In this document: positions 37,582-44,889 of the stretch, piece after piece
How positions within the stretch are numbered: the stretch's first letter is position 1
How the letters are laid out: each line of letters opens with the position of its first letter
From: Cyanobium sp. NS01
GTDB lineage: Bacteria > Cyanobacteriota > Cyanobacteriia > PCC-6307 > Cyanobiaceae
Direction: 5' to 3'
NCBI RefSeq assembly: GCF_014280235.1
Contig: NZ_CP047940.1
Span: forward strand, 124,001-188,000
Length of the DNA: 64,000 nucleotides
The notes under the pieces: generated by a model
The model's database searches: none
Seen by the model: only the letters and a program-made list of their open reading frames with translations
What the model was told of the DNA's origin: nothing
Program-made: the position numbers and the translations under genes

Positions 37582-38805
37582 ATGCCCCTCTCGCCCAACC
37601 CCCTGAGCCCGGACGCCCTGCTCGAGGACCTGGCCGCCCCTGCCGAGCTGCTGATCGTGCAGGACCTCGACGGGGTGTGCATGGAGCTGGTGCACGATCC
37701 GCGCCAGCGGCGTCTGGAGCCGGCCTACATCCGCGCGGCGCGGCAGCTGGAGGGACAGTTTGCGGTGCTCACCAACGGCGAGCACGAGGGCAGCCGCGGC
37801 GTCAACCGGGTGGTGGAGCAGGCCCTGGCCGGCAGTGCCGAGCCCGCCGCCGAGGGCCTCTACCTGCCCGGGCTGGCGGCCGGTGGCGTGCAGCTGCAGG
37901 ACCGCTTTGGCCGGGTGAGCCACCCGGGGGTGTCGGCCGGGGAGATCGCGTTCCTGGCGGCGGTGCCGCAGCGGCTGCGGCGCAGCTTGCTGGAGCGGCT
38001 GCCGGCGCTGTTGCCCCACCTGGATGGGGATCGGCGGCAGGCCCTGGTGGAGGCGGCCGTGCTTGACAACCCCCTCTCCCCCAGCCTCAACCTCAACGGG
38101 CTGTTCGCTGCCGTGGAGGGCAACGTGGCCGGCCAGCAGGATCTACAGGCCCTGGCTCTGGAGCTGATGGGGGAGTTGCTGGCGGAGGCCACAGCGGCAG
38201 GCCTGAGCGAGGCCTTCTTTCTGCACCTGGCCCCCAACCTCGGCAGCCGGGACGGCGCTGAGCAGCTCAAGCCCGCCAGCCCCGCCGGCCCCGGCACCAC
38301 GGACTTCCAGCTGATGCTGCGCGGCGCCCTCAAGGAGGTGGGCCTGCTGGTGCTGCTCAATCAGGCCATCGGCCGCCGCAGCGGCAGCCCCCCCCTCGGC
38401 GCCGACTTCAACGTGCGCACGGCCCCCCACGACCACCCCAGCCTGCTGGAGCTGGCCCGCTCGGCCTTCGAGCCGGCGCTGATGCCCACCCTGGTGGGGG
38501 TGGGCGACACGATCACCTCGGTGCCGGCACCAGGCGGGGGCTGGCTGCGGGGCGGCAGCGACCGGGGCTTCCTCACCCTGCTGCAGGAGCTGGGCGCGGT
38601 GTTCGGCACGGCCAACCGGGTGGTGCTGGTGGACAGCAGCGGCGGCGCCGTGGACCGCCCCTCCCACGCCGATGGCCGCCTGGTGGGTCTCACCGATCCG
38701 CAGGATTCCCTGCGCATCGACGCCAGCCTGGCCGGCGGGCCACTGCAATACGTGGAGCTGTTCGGCAGGCTCGCCGAGCGCCGGGGTCAGGCCCTCAGGG
38801 GTTGA
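37582..38805 (+). CDS. ggpP: Glucosylglycerol-3-phosphatase
   Basis: A 407-residue phosphatase that removes phosphate from glucosylglycerol phosphate, the second and last step of osmolyte synthesis. The N-terminal LIVQDLDGVCMELVHDP holds the HAD-type DxDG motif, and VLTNGEHEGSRGVNR follows; late LMPTLVGVGDTITSV carries the metal-binding GDT. The length is close to that of characterised GgpP/StpA (about 420). ATG 37582 is chosen, ATG 37525 being possible. Its last 11 bases overlap the end of grrM on the other strand. Confidence 0.9.
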   Translation: MPLSPNPLSPDALLEDLAAPAELLIVQDLDGVCMELVHDPRQRRLEPAYIRAARQLEGQFAVLTNGEHEGSRGVNRVVEQALAGSAEPAAEGLYLPGLAAGGVQLQDRFGRVSHPGVSAGEIAFLAAVPQRLRRSLLERLPALLPHLDGDRRQALVEAAVLDNPLSPSLNLNGLFAAVEGNVAGQQDLQALALELMGELLAEATAAGLSEAFFLHLAPNLGSRDGAEQLKPASPAGPGTTDFQLMLRGALKEVGLLVLLNQAIGRRSGSPPLGADFNVRTAPHDHPSLLELARSAFEPALMPTLVGVGDTITSVPAPGGGWLRGGSDRGFLTLLQELGAVFGTANRVVLVDSSGGAVDRPSHADGRLVGLTDPQDSLRIDASLAGGPLQYVELFGRLAERRGQALRG

Positions 38806-39973
38806 GGCCCAGCTCGCGCTCCATGCCGGCCAGGGCCACCTCGGCCACCAGCTGGATGCGGTAGCGGCAGTGCTGCGTGGTGGTGCCGTCGAAGCGGCCG
38901 TGCTCCCAGTACTTGTTGCTGCCGGCGCCTCCACCGCAGAGGCCGAAGTAGTCGCAGCTGGCCCGGCAGCGCTCCACACCGGTGCGGATCTCGCGCTCCA
39001 CCTGCTGGAACTTCGGCGTGCCGGCCAGATCCACCAGGCTGTCGCGCAGCACATGGCCGAAGCAGAAATCGCCGAAGCGTTCGGTGTGCACCGACAGCAG
39101 CTCCGGATCGAAGGTGGACATGTTGCCGCGGGCATCCACGTTCACGATCGCGAAGGGGGTGTTCATATCGGTCTGCACCAGGCGGGCTTCGCCGCAGGCC
39201 AGGCTGGTGATTCCCTCGAACTCGCGGATCCGCAACCGCTCGGGCTGGTCGCCGCAGCGGTCCCAGACGCGCTCCATGAACTGGCGGTAGCGGGCCTCCA
39301 GGGCGGGCCGCTCCCCCGCCGAGACCTCCAGGCTGGACTGGGTGTTGACGCCCTCGGTCTCCTCCATGTTGAAGCCCACGTCGCCGATGCCCTGCTGCAG
39401 GAAGAAATCGACGATCGCGTCGGCATGGTCGAGCCCGGCGGCGGTGAGCACGCAGATCACCTCGAAGGGGATGCCCCGCCGTTGCAGCCAGTCCACCCCC
39501 CGCATCACGGCGGCATGGCTGGGCAGGCCGGTGCGGGTGACCCGGTGGGCATCGTGCAGGAAGGCGGGGCCATCCATGCTCACGCCCACGTGGATGTCGT
39601 GGCGCTCGAAGCAGTCGCACCAGGCCGCATCGATCACGGTGGCGTTGGTCTGCAGCGACTGCACCACCGTGGAGGGCGGCAGCCCGTGGCGCTGCAGCAC
39701 GGCCTGGATGCGGGCGCTGGCGGCGTCGTAGAAGGCGATCGGCATGGTGAGCGGCTCGCCCGCATGCCAGAGCAGGGTGAATCCCCCGTCAAAGAAGGGG
39801 CTCTCCAGCACCCGCTCCAGGGCCGCCTCCAGCAGCTCCAGCGACAGCCGGGTGCGGTCGTCCCGCTGGGGCAGGTAGCAGTAACTGCAGTCGAGGTTGC
39901 AGAAGGGGGTGGGCTGCAGCACCAGCAGCCGCACCGGCCCATAGGCCAGCTCAGGCACCGGGGTGACGCTCAT
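38795..39973 (-). CDS. grrM: Radical SAM/SPASM peptide maturase, GrrM/OscB type
   Basis: A 392-residue enzyme. The radical SAM cluster site is C25xxxC29xxC32 in FCNLDCSYC. After the barrel comes a Cys-rich SPASM end (ASCDYFGLCGGGAGSNKYWEHG in parts) that binds auxiliary clusters. The layout and the neighbour GrrA match the GrrM/OscB family, which installs three-residue cyclophane crosslinks between an aromatic residue and a residue two places on. It starts 11 bases after grrA with a GAGCGAGG site, so both are on one transcript. Crosslink chemistry here is inferred from the family. Confidence 0.92.
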   Translation of the reverse strand: MSVTPVPELAYGPVRLLVLQPTPFCNLDCSYCYLPQRDDRTRLSLELLEAALERVLESPFFDGGFTLLWHAGEPLTMPIAFYDAASARIQAVLQRHGLPPSTVVQSLQTNATVIDAAWCDCFERHDIHVGVSMDGPAFLHDAHRVTRTGLPSHAAVMRGVDWLQRRGIPFEVICVLTAAGLDHADAIVDFFLQQGIGDVGFNMEETEGVNTQSSLEVSAGERPALEARYRQFMERVWDRCGDQPERLRIREFEGITSLACGEARLVQTDMNTPFAIVNVDARGNMSTFDPELLSVHTERFGDFCFGHVLRDSLVDLAGTPKFQQVEREIRTGVERCRASCDYFGLCGGGAGSNKYWEHGRFDGTTTQHCRYRIQLVAEVALAGMERELGLNP

Positions 39974-39984
39974 CGGGGCCTCGC

Positions 39985-40461
39985 TCAGCGGAAGTTGCGG
40001 AAGCCACCGCCGTTGCGGAAGCCCCCATTCCTGAAGCCGCCCCCATTGCGGAAGCCGCCATTACGGAAGCCACCGCCATTGCGGAAGCCGCCGTTGCGGA
40101 ACCCCCCGTTGCGGAAGCCGCCATTGAAGAAGCCGCCGTTGCGGAAGCCTCCGTTGTAGAAGCCGCCATTGCGGAAGCCGCCGTTGCCCCAGCCCACGGT
40201 GGGGGCGTTGACGAACACGTAGGCCAGGGCGTCCGGTGGCCCGGCCTCTGGCCCCAGTGCCTCACGATCCTGGCCTTCCAGGTCGGTGCCGGCCTGCTGC
40301 TCCCTGTCCCGCACCACCGCTGCAATGCGCTGCATCCGCTCCTCGATGCTGGTGGTCGATCCCTGCTGCGCGGCGGCGGTGGCCAGGGCCGCTGCGCAGT
40401 CGAGCGGCAACGACACCAGCAGCAGCAGGCCGAACAGGCGGGAGTGGGTCAGAAAGGCCAT
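39985..40461 (-). CDS. grrA: GrrA-type glycine-rich repeat RiPP precursor
   Basis: A 158-residue precursor. Residues 1-30 are a signal peptide (LFGLLLLVSLPLDCAAALA). Residues 35-88 are a leader-like part with an acidic helix (SIEERMQRIAAVVRDREQ). Residues 91-158 are the core: WGN, then 12 Phe-x-Asn units, each preceded by GG or GGG, with x being Arg (10 times), Tyr (once) or Phe (once), ending FR. FxN triplets are the expected sites for cyclophane formation by the adjacent GrrM. The signal peptide implies export of the modified peptide. A further F-V-N at residues 83-85 lies just before the core. Confidence 0.92.
   Translation of the reverse strand: MAFLTHSRLFGLLLLVSLPLDCAAALATAAAQQGSTTSIEERMQRIAAVVRDREQQAGTDLEGQDREALGPEAGPPDALAYVFVNAPTVGWGNGGFRNGGFYNGGFRNGGFFNGGFRNGGFRNGGFRNGGGFRNGGFRNGGGFRNGGFRNGGGFRNFR
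39988..40191 (-). repeat. Tandem 15/18-base repeats encoding the GrrA core
   Basis: A coding tandem repeat with unit of 15 bases (GGFRN) or 18 bases (GGGFRN), repeated 12 times in frame. On the plus strand the units look like TTGCGGAAGCCGCC with small variations. The alternation of 15 and 18 in the last half (GGF, GGGF, GGF, GGGF) points to recent duplication of a 33-base two-unit block. It is not a CRISPR array: there are no unique spacers. Confidence 0.9.
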
Positions 40462-40527
40462 GACAGGTGCTGGGAAGAGACGCGCGGACGGAAAAAAGGA
40501 ACGGCGGGAAGGGGAGCAGAGGCCGCT

Positions 40528-41559
40528 TCAGCTGCCGGGTTCGGGCTGCTGATCACCGTCGGCCGCGGGCAGGGGCCTGATCGCCTCCCGGCCCAGCAAC
40601 AGCCCCTGGAAGATCTCATCGACCTGCTCATGGGCAGCGCCGGGGCCGGTGCCGGGCGCCAGCCAGCGATCCACTGCGGCCACGTCTTCTGGCCTGCCGT
40701 CCACATAGCCCTGCAGCAGCCGGGCGATGGCCAGATCCACCAGGTTGCGGAAGGCGGAGTCGTTCTCCGGCAGCAGGCAGGCCACCCCATAGCTCTCGAA
40801 GGGCTGGTCGGGCACCAGCGCCAGGTCCTTGAGTCCCCGGGCCCGGGCCAGGGCAGCGAGCACCTTGGTGTCACCGATCACCCCCTCCACCCGGTTCGCC
40901 TCCAGGGCATCGAGGGCCTCGGACAGGTTGGCGAACGGCACCAGACGGGCCTCGGGCTGCATCCCCTGGAGCTCCGTCTCCGCCAGGGTGGAGCGCACCA
41001 CGCCGATCGGGCGGCCGGTGAGGGCGGCCGGGTTGCCGTCGAAGCGGCCGGCCGGGGCCAGCAGGCGCAGGCCCGACACGCCGATGGGCATTGAGAAGTC
41101 GGCGGTCATGTCGGCTTCCCAGCTGAAGGGAATGCCGCAGGCCAGGTCGGCGGTGCCGGCCGTCACCCGAGCGGCGGTGGCGGCCAGGTCGGGCTCCATG
41201 ACCAGCCGGAGCCTCACGGGACGGCCTACGGCCCTGGCCAGCTCGGCTGCGATCCGCTCGCCCAGCAGCACCGCGTAGCCCTGGGGCTGGCCCTCGTTGC
41301 CACCGCTCAGCAGGGGCGGCGCGTCGGCGGGGCCGACCAGCACCAGTTCCCCGGAGCGGGCCACCCGTTCCACGGCTCCTCCCGCCAGGGCGGCAGCCGG
41401 AACCGCCAGCCCCCCAGCCACGGCCAGGGCTGCCAGGGTGGCCGTGCTGCAGAGCGCGCGGCCGAGGCGGCGGGCTCGGCGGCAGCTCAGGCTCAGGGGG
41501 CGGCCGTAAGGGGCTGATCCCCCTGGGGAGGGAGCGGCCGAAGGGCCTGGGGAAGACAA
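40528..41559 (-). CDS. grrP: Periplasmic binding-like protein GrrP of the Grr system
   Basis: A protein of about 343 residues with an N-terminal Arg-rich and hydrophobic signal segment (RRARRLGRALCSTATLAALA, cut near VPAAALA) and a family 3 solute-binding fold (GELVLVGPADAPPLL, GYAVLLGERIAAELARAVG, TADLACGIPFSWEADMT). This matches the orphan binding-like protein that accompanies grrA and grrM. It may bind the mature peptide or deliver a ligand, but its role is unknown. The start is uncertain: TTG 41559 keeps the signal segment near the N-terminus, while ATG 41670 would add 37 residues and overlap nadC by 10 bases. grrA follows 66 bases later. Confidence 0.82.
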   Translation of the reverse strand: MSSPGPSAAPSPGGSAPYGRPLSLSCRRARRLGRALCSTATLAALAVAGGLAVPAAALAGGAVERVARSGELVLVGPADAPPLLSGGNEGQPQGYAVLLGERIAAELARAVGRPVRLRLVMEPDLAATAARVTAGTADLACGIPFSWEADMTADFSMPIGVSGLRLLAPAGRFDGNPAALTGRPIGVVRSTLAETELQGMQPEARLVPFANLSEALDALEANRVEGVIGDTKVLAALARARGLKDLALVPDQPFESYGVACLLPENDSAFRNLVDLAIARLLQGYVDGRPEDVAAVDRWLAPGTGPGAAHEQVDEIFQGLLLGREAIRPLPAADGDQQPEPGS

Positions 41560-41660
41560 AGCACGCCACGCCGGATGCCCCAGGACTCTGGCAAGGCCTG
41601 GGGCATCCGGCCATGCGGCGGGCTGCAGCCTGCGGGATTCTTCATTGCGACGAAGACCGC

Positions 41661-42524
41661 TCAGATCCACTGCTGCGCAAAGCGCATGCTGATGTCGAGC
41701 CAGGGGCTGCGGGTGATCGGTGCGCTGCTGGAGATCAGGTCCACGCCGCTGGCCGCACAGGCGCGCAACTGGGCCGGCTCCACCCCGGAGGCCTCCAGCA
41801 CCACAGCCCGGCCCAGGTCTGTGGCCAGCCGGCGCAGGACCGGCACCAGCTCGGCCAGGGCACCAGGGCTGAAGCCATCCAGCAGCACGGCGTCAGCGCC
41901 GGCCTGGATCGCCTGCTCGGCCTCGGCGGCGGTCTCCGCTTCCACGATCACCCGGGCGGGCCAGGGGGCCGCAGCCCGCACCGCCAGCAGGGCCGGCACC
42001 ACCCCGCCCGCCCAGGCCAGGTGGTTCTCCTTGAGCATGGCGGTGTCGTCGAGCCCGAAGCGGTGGTTGAGGCCGCCGCCACAGCGCACGGCGTATTTCT
42101 CCAGCAGCCGCAGCCCTGGAGTTGTCTTGCGGGTGTCGGCCAGACGCACGCCGCTGCCCTCCAGCTGCTGCACCAGCTCGGCGGTGGCCGTGGCGATGCC
42201 GCTCAGGCGCATCGCCAGGTTCAGGGCCGTGCGCTCGCCTGCCACCAGGGCCGCGGCATCTCCCTCCAGCTCCAGCAACCGCTGATCGGCCTGGATCCGC
42301 TCGCCATCACCCACCAGCAGCCGCACCTGCAGCTCGGCGTCGAGCAGGCGGAACAGGGGCTCCACCAGCGCCCCGCCACAGAACACCCCGGCGCGCCTGG
42401 CCACCCAGTGGGCCCGGCCCCGAACCCCCGCCAGGGCGGGCGCCGTGAGGTCGCCGCGGCCCAGATCTTCCGCCAGCCAGGCGCGCAGCAGGGGCTCGAG
42501 CTGCAGGGGGCTCAGGGGTGGCAT
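41661..42524 (-). CDS. nadC: Nicotinate-nucleotide pyrophosphorylase (quinolinate phosphoribosyltransferase)
   Basis: A 287-residue enzyme of NAD synthesis that turns quinolinate and PRPP into nicotinate mononucleotide. Family segments are EDLGRGDLTAP, ADTRKTTPGLRLLEKYAV (substrate-binding Arg/Lys), GGGLNHRFGLDD, LKENHL and VDLISSSAPI near the end. Length is normal. It lies 55 bases after mnmE on the same strand. Confidence 0.95.
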   Translation of the reverse strand: MPPLSPLQLEPLLRAWLAEDLGRGDLTAPALAGVRGRAHWVARRAGVFCGGALVEPLFRLLDAELQVRLLVGDGERIQADQRLLELEGDAAALVAGERTALNLAMRLSGIATATAELVQQLEGSGVRLADTRKTTPGLRLLEKYAVRCGGGLNHRFGLDDTAMLKENHLAWAGGVVPALLAVRAAAPWPARVIVEAETAAEAEQAIQAGADAVLLDGFSPGALAELVPVLRRLATDLGRAVVLEASGVEPAQLRACAASGVDLISSSAPITRSPWLDISMRFAQQWI

Positions 42525-42579
42525 GGCAGCGAGCGCGGCAGGAGGGCGGACCCTCCAGGACCATGGCAGCCTGCCCGGC

Positions 42580-44034
42580 TCACTTGCCGATGCAGAAGCG
42601 CGAGAACACCCGATCCAGCACCGCCTCGTTCACCTCTTCGCCGGTGATGGCACCGAGGGCCCGCACCGCCGTGCGCAGGTCGATGGTCCAGAAATCCCAG
42701 GGCAGCCCCTGCTCGGCGGCCTCCAGGCTGCCCGTCAGGGCAGTCGCCGCCTCGCTGGCCAGATCGCGCTGACGGGCGTTGAGGGCCACCTGGAGACCCT
42801 GCCCATCGCCCGCCCCGCAGCGCCGCAGCAGCTGCTGCACCAGGGCATCGCTGCCGGCGCCGGTCAGCGCACTGATCACGCCATCGGGGCTTGTCGCCAC
42901 CGACTCGGACTGGGCTGGAGGAGGCCCTGCCTGATCCGGGGCGATCAGATCCGCCTTGTTGCCCACCAGCAGCAGGGGCACCCCCTCCGGCACCAGGTTC
43001 CGCAGGGCGGCGTCCTCCTCGGTCCAGCCGGCCTGGAGATCGAACAGGAGAAGCACCGCATCGGCGCTGGCCAGGGCCTCGTGGCTGCGGGCGATGCCGA
43101 GCTGCTCCACGGCGTCGGCGGTGGGCCGGATGCCGGCGGTGTCGAGCAGGGTGAGCGGCACGCCGTCGAGCACCAGCTCGCTCTCCAGCAGATCGCGGGT
43201 GGTGCCGGGCAGGTCGGTCACGATCGCCCGCTCGCGGTGGCTGAGGCGGTTGAGCAGGCTGCTCTTGCCCACATTGGGGCGCCCCACGATCGCCACCCGC
43301 AGGCCCTCCCGCAGGGCCGCGCCCTGACGCGCCTCCAGCACCAGGGCCTCCAGCTCCCGCTGCACCGCCACCAGGGCGGCCACTACGGCAGCGGCATCGA
43401 GGCGGGGGAGGTCGTCTTCGAAGTCGACCCGGGCTTCCAGTTCGGCCAGCTGGTCGAGCAGCCGCTCCCGCAGGCTGCCGATACGGCGCTGCAGGCCGCC
43501 ATCGAGGCCGGCCATGGCCAGCTGGGCGGCGCGGCGGCTGCGGGCCGTGATCATCTCGCTCACCGCCTCGGCCTGGGTGAGATCGAGGCGGCCGTTCAGA
43601 AAGGCCCGCTGGCTGAATTCCCCGGGCTGGGCCCGGCGGGCCCCGGCGGCCAGCACCAGCTCCAGCACCCGCTGCACCGGCACCAGGCCGCCATGGCAAT
43701 GGAGCTCTACCACGGTTTCGCGGGTGAAGCTTCGCGGCGCCCGCATCAGCAGCAGCAGGGCCTCATCCACCCGTTCCTGCGTGGCCGGATCCACCACGTG
43801 GCCATACAGCACCCGATGGGTGTCCCACACCTGGGACCCCGGCGCCCGGAACAGCCGGGCGCCGATGGCCTCGGCCCGGGGGCCGGAGATTCTTACGATC
43901 GCCACACTCCCCTGCCCAGGCGCGATCGCCGTGGCGACCGCTGCGATCGTGTCGCCGCCTTGGGCGCTGGCCGTGATCGCTTCGTCATCCAGCTCCAGCT
44001 CGCCTGTCACCCCGTTCCATGGCGCTGCGTCCAC
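42580..44034 (-). CDS. mnmE: tRNA modification GTPase MnmE
   Basis: A 484-residue GTPase that, with MnmG, modifies the wobble uridine of certain tRNAs. The N-terminal folate-binding domain starts at DTIAAVATAIAPGQGSVAIVR. The G domain has GRPNVGKSSLLN, DTAGIR and NKAD. The C-terminus ends FCIGK, the conserved CIGK catalytic tail. ATG 44034 overlaps by 16 bases the divergent DUF2062 gene; GTG 44010 is an alternative that removes this overlap. Confidence 0.95.
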   Translation of the reverse strand: MDAAPWNGVTGELELDDEAITASAQGGDTIAAVATAIAPGQGSVAIVRISGPRAEAIGARLFRAPGSQVWDTHRVLYGHVVDPATQERVDEALLLLMRAPRSFTRETVVELHCHGGLVPVQRVLELVLAAGARRAQPGEFSQRAFLNGRLDLTQAEAVSEMITARSRRAAQLAMAGLDGGLQRRIGSLRERLLDQLAELEARVDFEDDLPRLDAAAVVAALVAVQRELEALVLEARQGAALREGLRVAIVGRPNVGKSSLLNRLSHRERAIVTDLPGTTRDLLESELVLDGVPLTLLDTAGIRPTADAVEQLGIARSHEALASADAVLLLFDLQAGWTEEDAALRNLVPEGVPLLLVGNKADLIAPDQAGPPPAQSESVATSPDGVISALTGAGSDALVQQLLRRCGAGDGQGLQVALNARQRDLASEAATALTGSLEAAEQGLPWDFWTIDLRTAVRALGAITGEEVNEAVLDRVFSRFCIGK

Positions 44035-44522
44035 CCCAGTTTCAACCGCTTGCCCCCGCGGTGCGTGCCATCCAGCGGGCGATCCAGTGGCTGTGGCAGC
44101 AGGAGGGCAGCCCCGGTCAGCGGGCCAGGGGGCTGGCGGCGGGGGTGTTCTGCGGCTGCTTTCCGTTCTTCGGGCTGCAGACCCTGCTGGGGGTGGCCCT
44201 GGCGAGCCTGGTGCGGGGCAACCACCTGCTCGCCGCCGCGGGCACCTGGATCAGCAACCCCTTCACCTACCTGCCCCTCTATTGGCTCAACTTCAAGCTG
44301 GGAAGTGTGTTCCTGGGGCCGGGCCAGGGCTGGCCGGGCATGGAGAGCCTGCGCAGTGAGGCGATCTGGCAGCTGGGCTGGGCTTTTGCGAGCCGCATGT
44401 TGCTGGGATCCCTGGTGGTGGGTCTCGCCGCCGGGCCCCTGGGCGGCTGGCTCTACTGGCGCTGGCTGCTGCAGACAGGCGGCCAGGCTGATCCCCAAGT
44501 CCCACGGCCGCCCACAGGTTGA
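44019..44522 (+). CDS. DUF2062 membrane protein
   Basis: A 167-residue protein with the DUF2062 pattern: GLAAGVFCGCFPFFGLQTLLG forms the first membrane segment, TWISNPFTYLPLYWLNFKLG the second, and LGSLVVGLAAGPLGGWLYWR the third. Such proteins are widespread and have no settled function. It is divergent from mnmE with overlapping start regions. In related genomes a relA/spoT gene usually comes next, but here an accessory stretch of about 6 kb intervenes. Confidence 0.85.
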   Translation: MALRPPQFQPLAPAVRAIQRAIQWLWQQEGSPGQRARGLAAGVFCGCFPFFGLQTLLGVALASLVRGNHLLAAAGTWISNPFTYLPLYWLNFKLGSVFLGPGQGWPGMESLRSEAIWQLGWAFASRMLLGSLVVGLAAGPLGGWLYWRWLLQTGGQADPQVPRPPTG

Positions 44523-44572
44523 TGCAGGCCCCGCCCATGAATCGGGTTCAAGACTTCGCTTCAGGACGGGGA

Positions 44573-44761
44573 TCAGGAATTGGCCAGGCCGGGAAACACC
44601 ATCAGGTCGATGTGGCCACCGGTGGGATGGCGCCATTCGCGGAATTCCTCAGCCAGGGCCTGATGGTCTTCGCTGAGGCACTGATCCTGGAGATCCTGCA
44701 GGCGCTGATGCACCTGATCGAGGGTGTGGTCAATCAGTTCGGCGGCCTGTTCAGATGTCAT
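44573..44761 (-). CDS. Small hypothetical protein, 62 residues
   Basis: A short acidic helical protein (MTSEQAAELIDHTLDQVHQR, then LQDLQDQCLSEDHQALAEEF, ending LMVFPGLANS). ATG 44761 begins the helical part; codons upstream in the same frame read like non-coding sequence and cross an inverted repeat. It resembles small conserved cyanobacterial proteins of unknown role, but I do not recognise a named family. Confidence 0.55.
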   Translation of the reverse strand: MTSEQAAELIDHTLDQVHQRLQDLQDQCLSEDHQALAEEFREWRHPTGGHIDLMVFPGLANS

Positions 44762-44773
44762 GGCCAGATGGGT

Positions 44774-44813
44774 GGTTGTCGGACAAAAAATTATCCTGAT
44801 TTTGTAGACAACC
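44774..44813. repeat. 40-base AT-rich inverted repeat
   Basis: The left arm GGTTGTCGGACAAAA and right arm TTTTGTAGACAACC are nearly perfect reverse complements (one extra base and one mismatch), with an 11-base AT-rich loop. It stands out from GC-rich surroundings and lies directly upstream of the 62-residue gene. It may be an operator, a transcript hairpin or the trace of a small mobile element. Confidence 0.65.
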
Positions 44814-44889
44814 TGCTCCGATTGAGCTGTAGCAGCAGACACACGGCCCGGGCGCTGTGGCCGAATGCCCATGCTCAGAGCCACTCGAA

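Noticed and set aside
39988..40191. Tandem repeats first read as a possible CRISPR array
   Set aside because: The units are 15 or 18 bases, have no unique spacers and are in frame inside the GrrA core.
44139..44480. DUF2062 protein considered as a transporter subunit
   Set aside because: Three membrane segments match DUF2062 spacing, and no transport motif is present.
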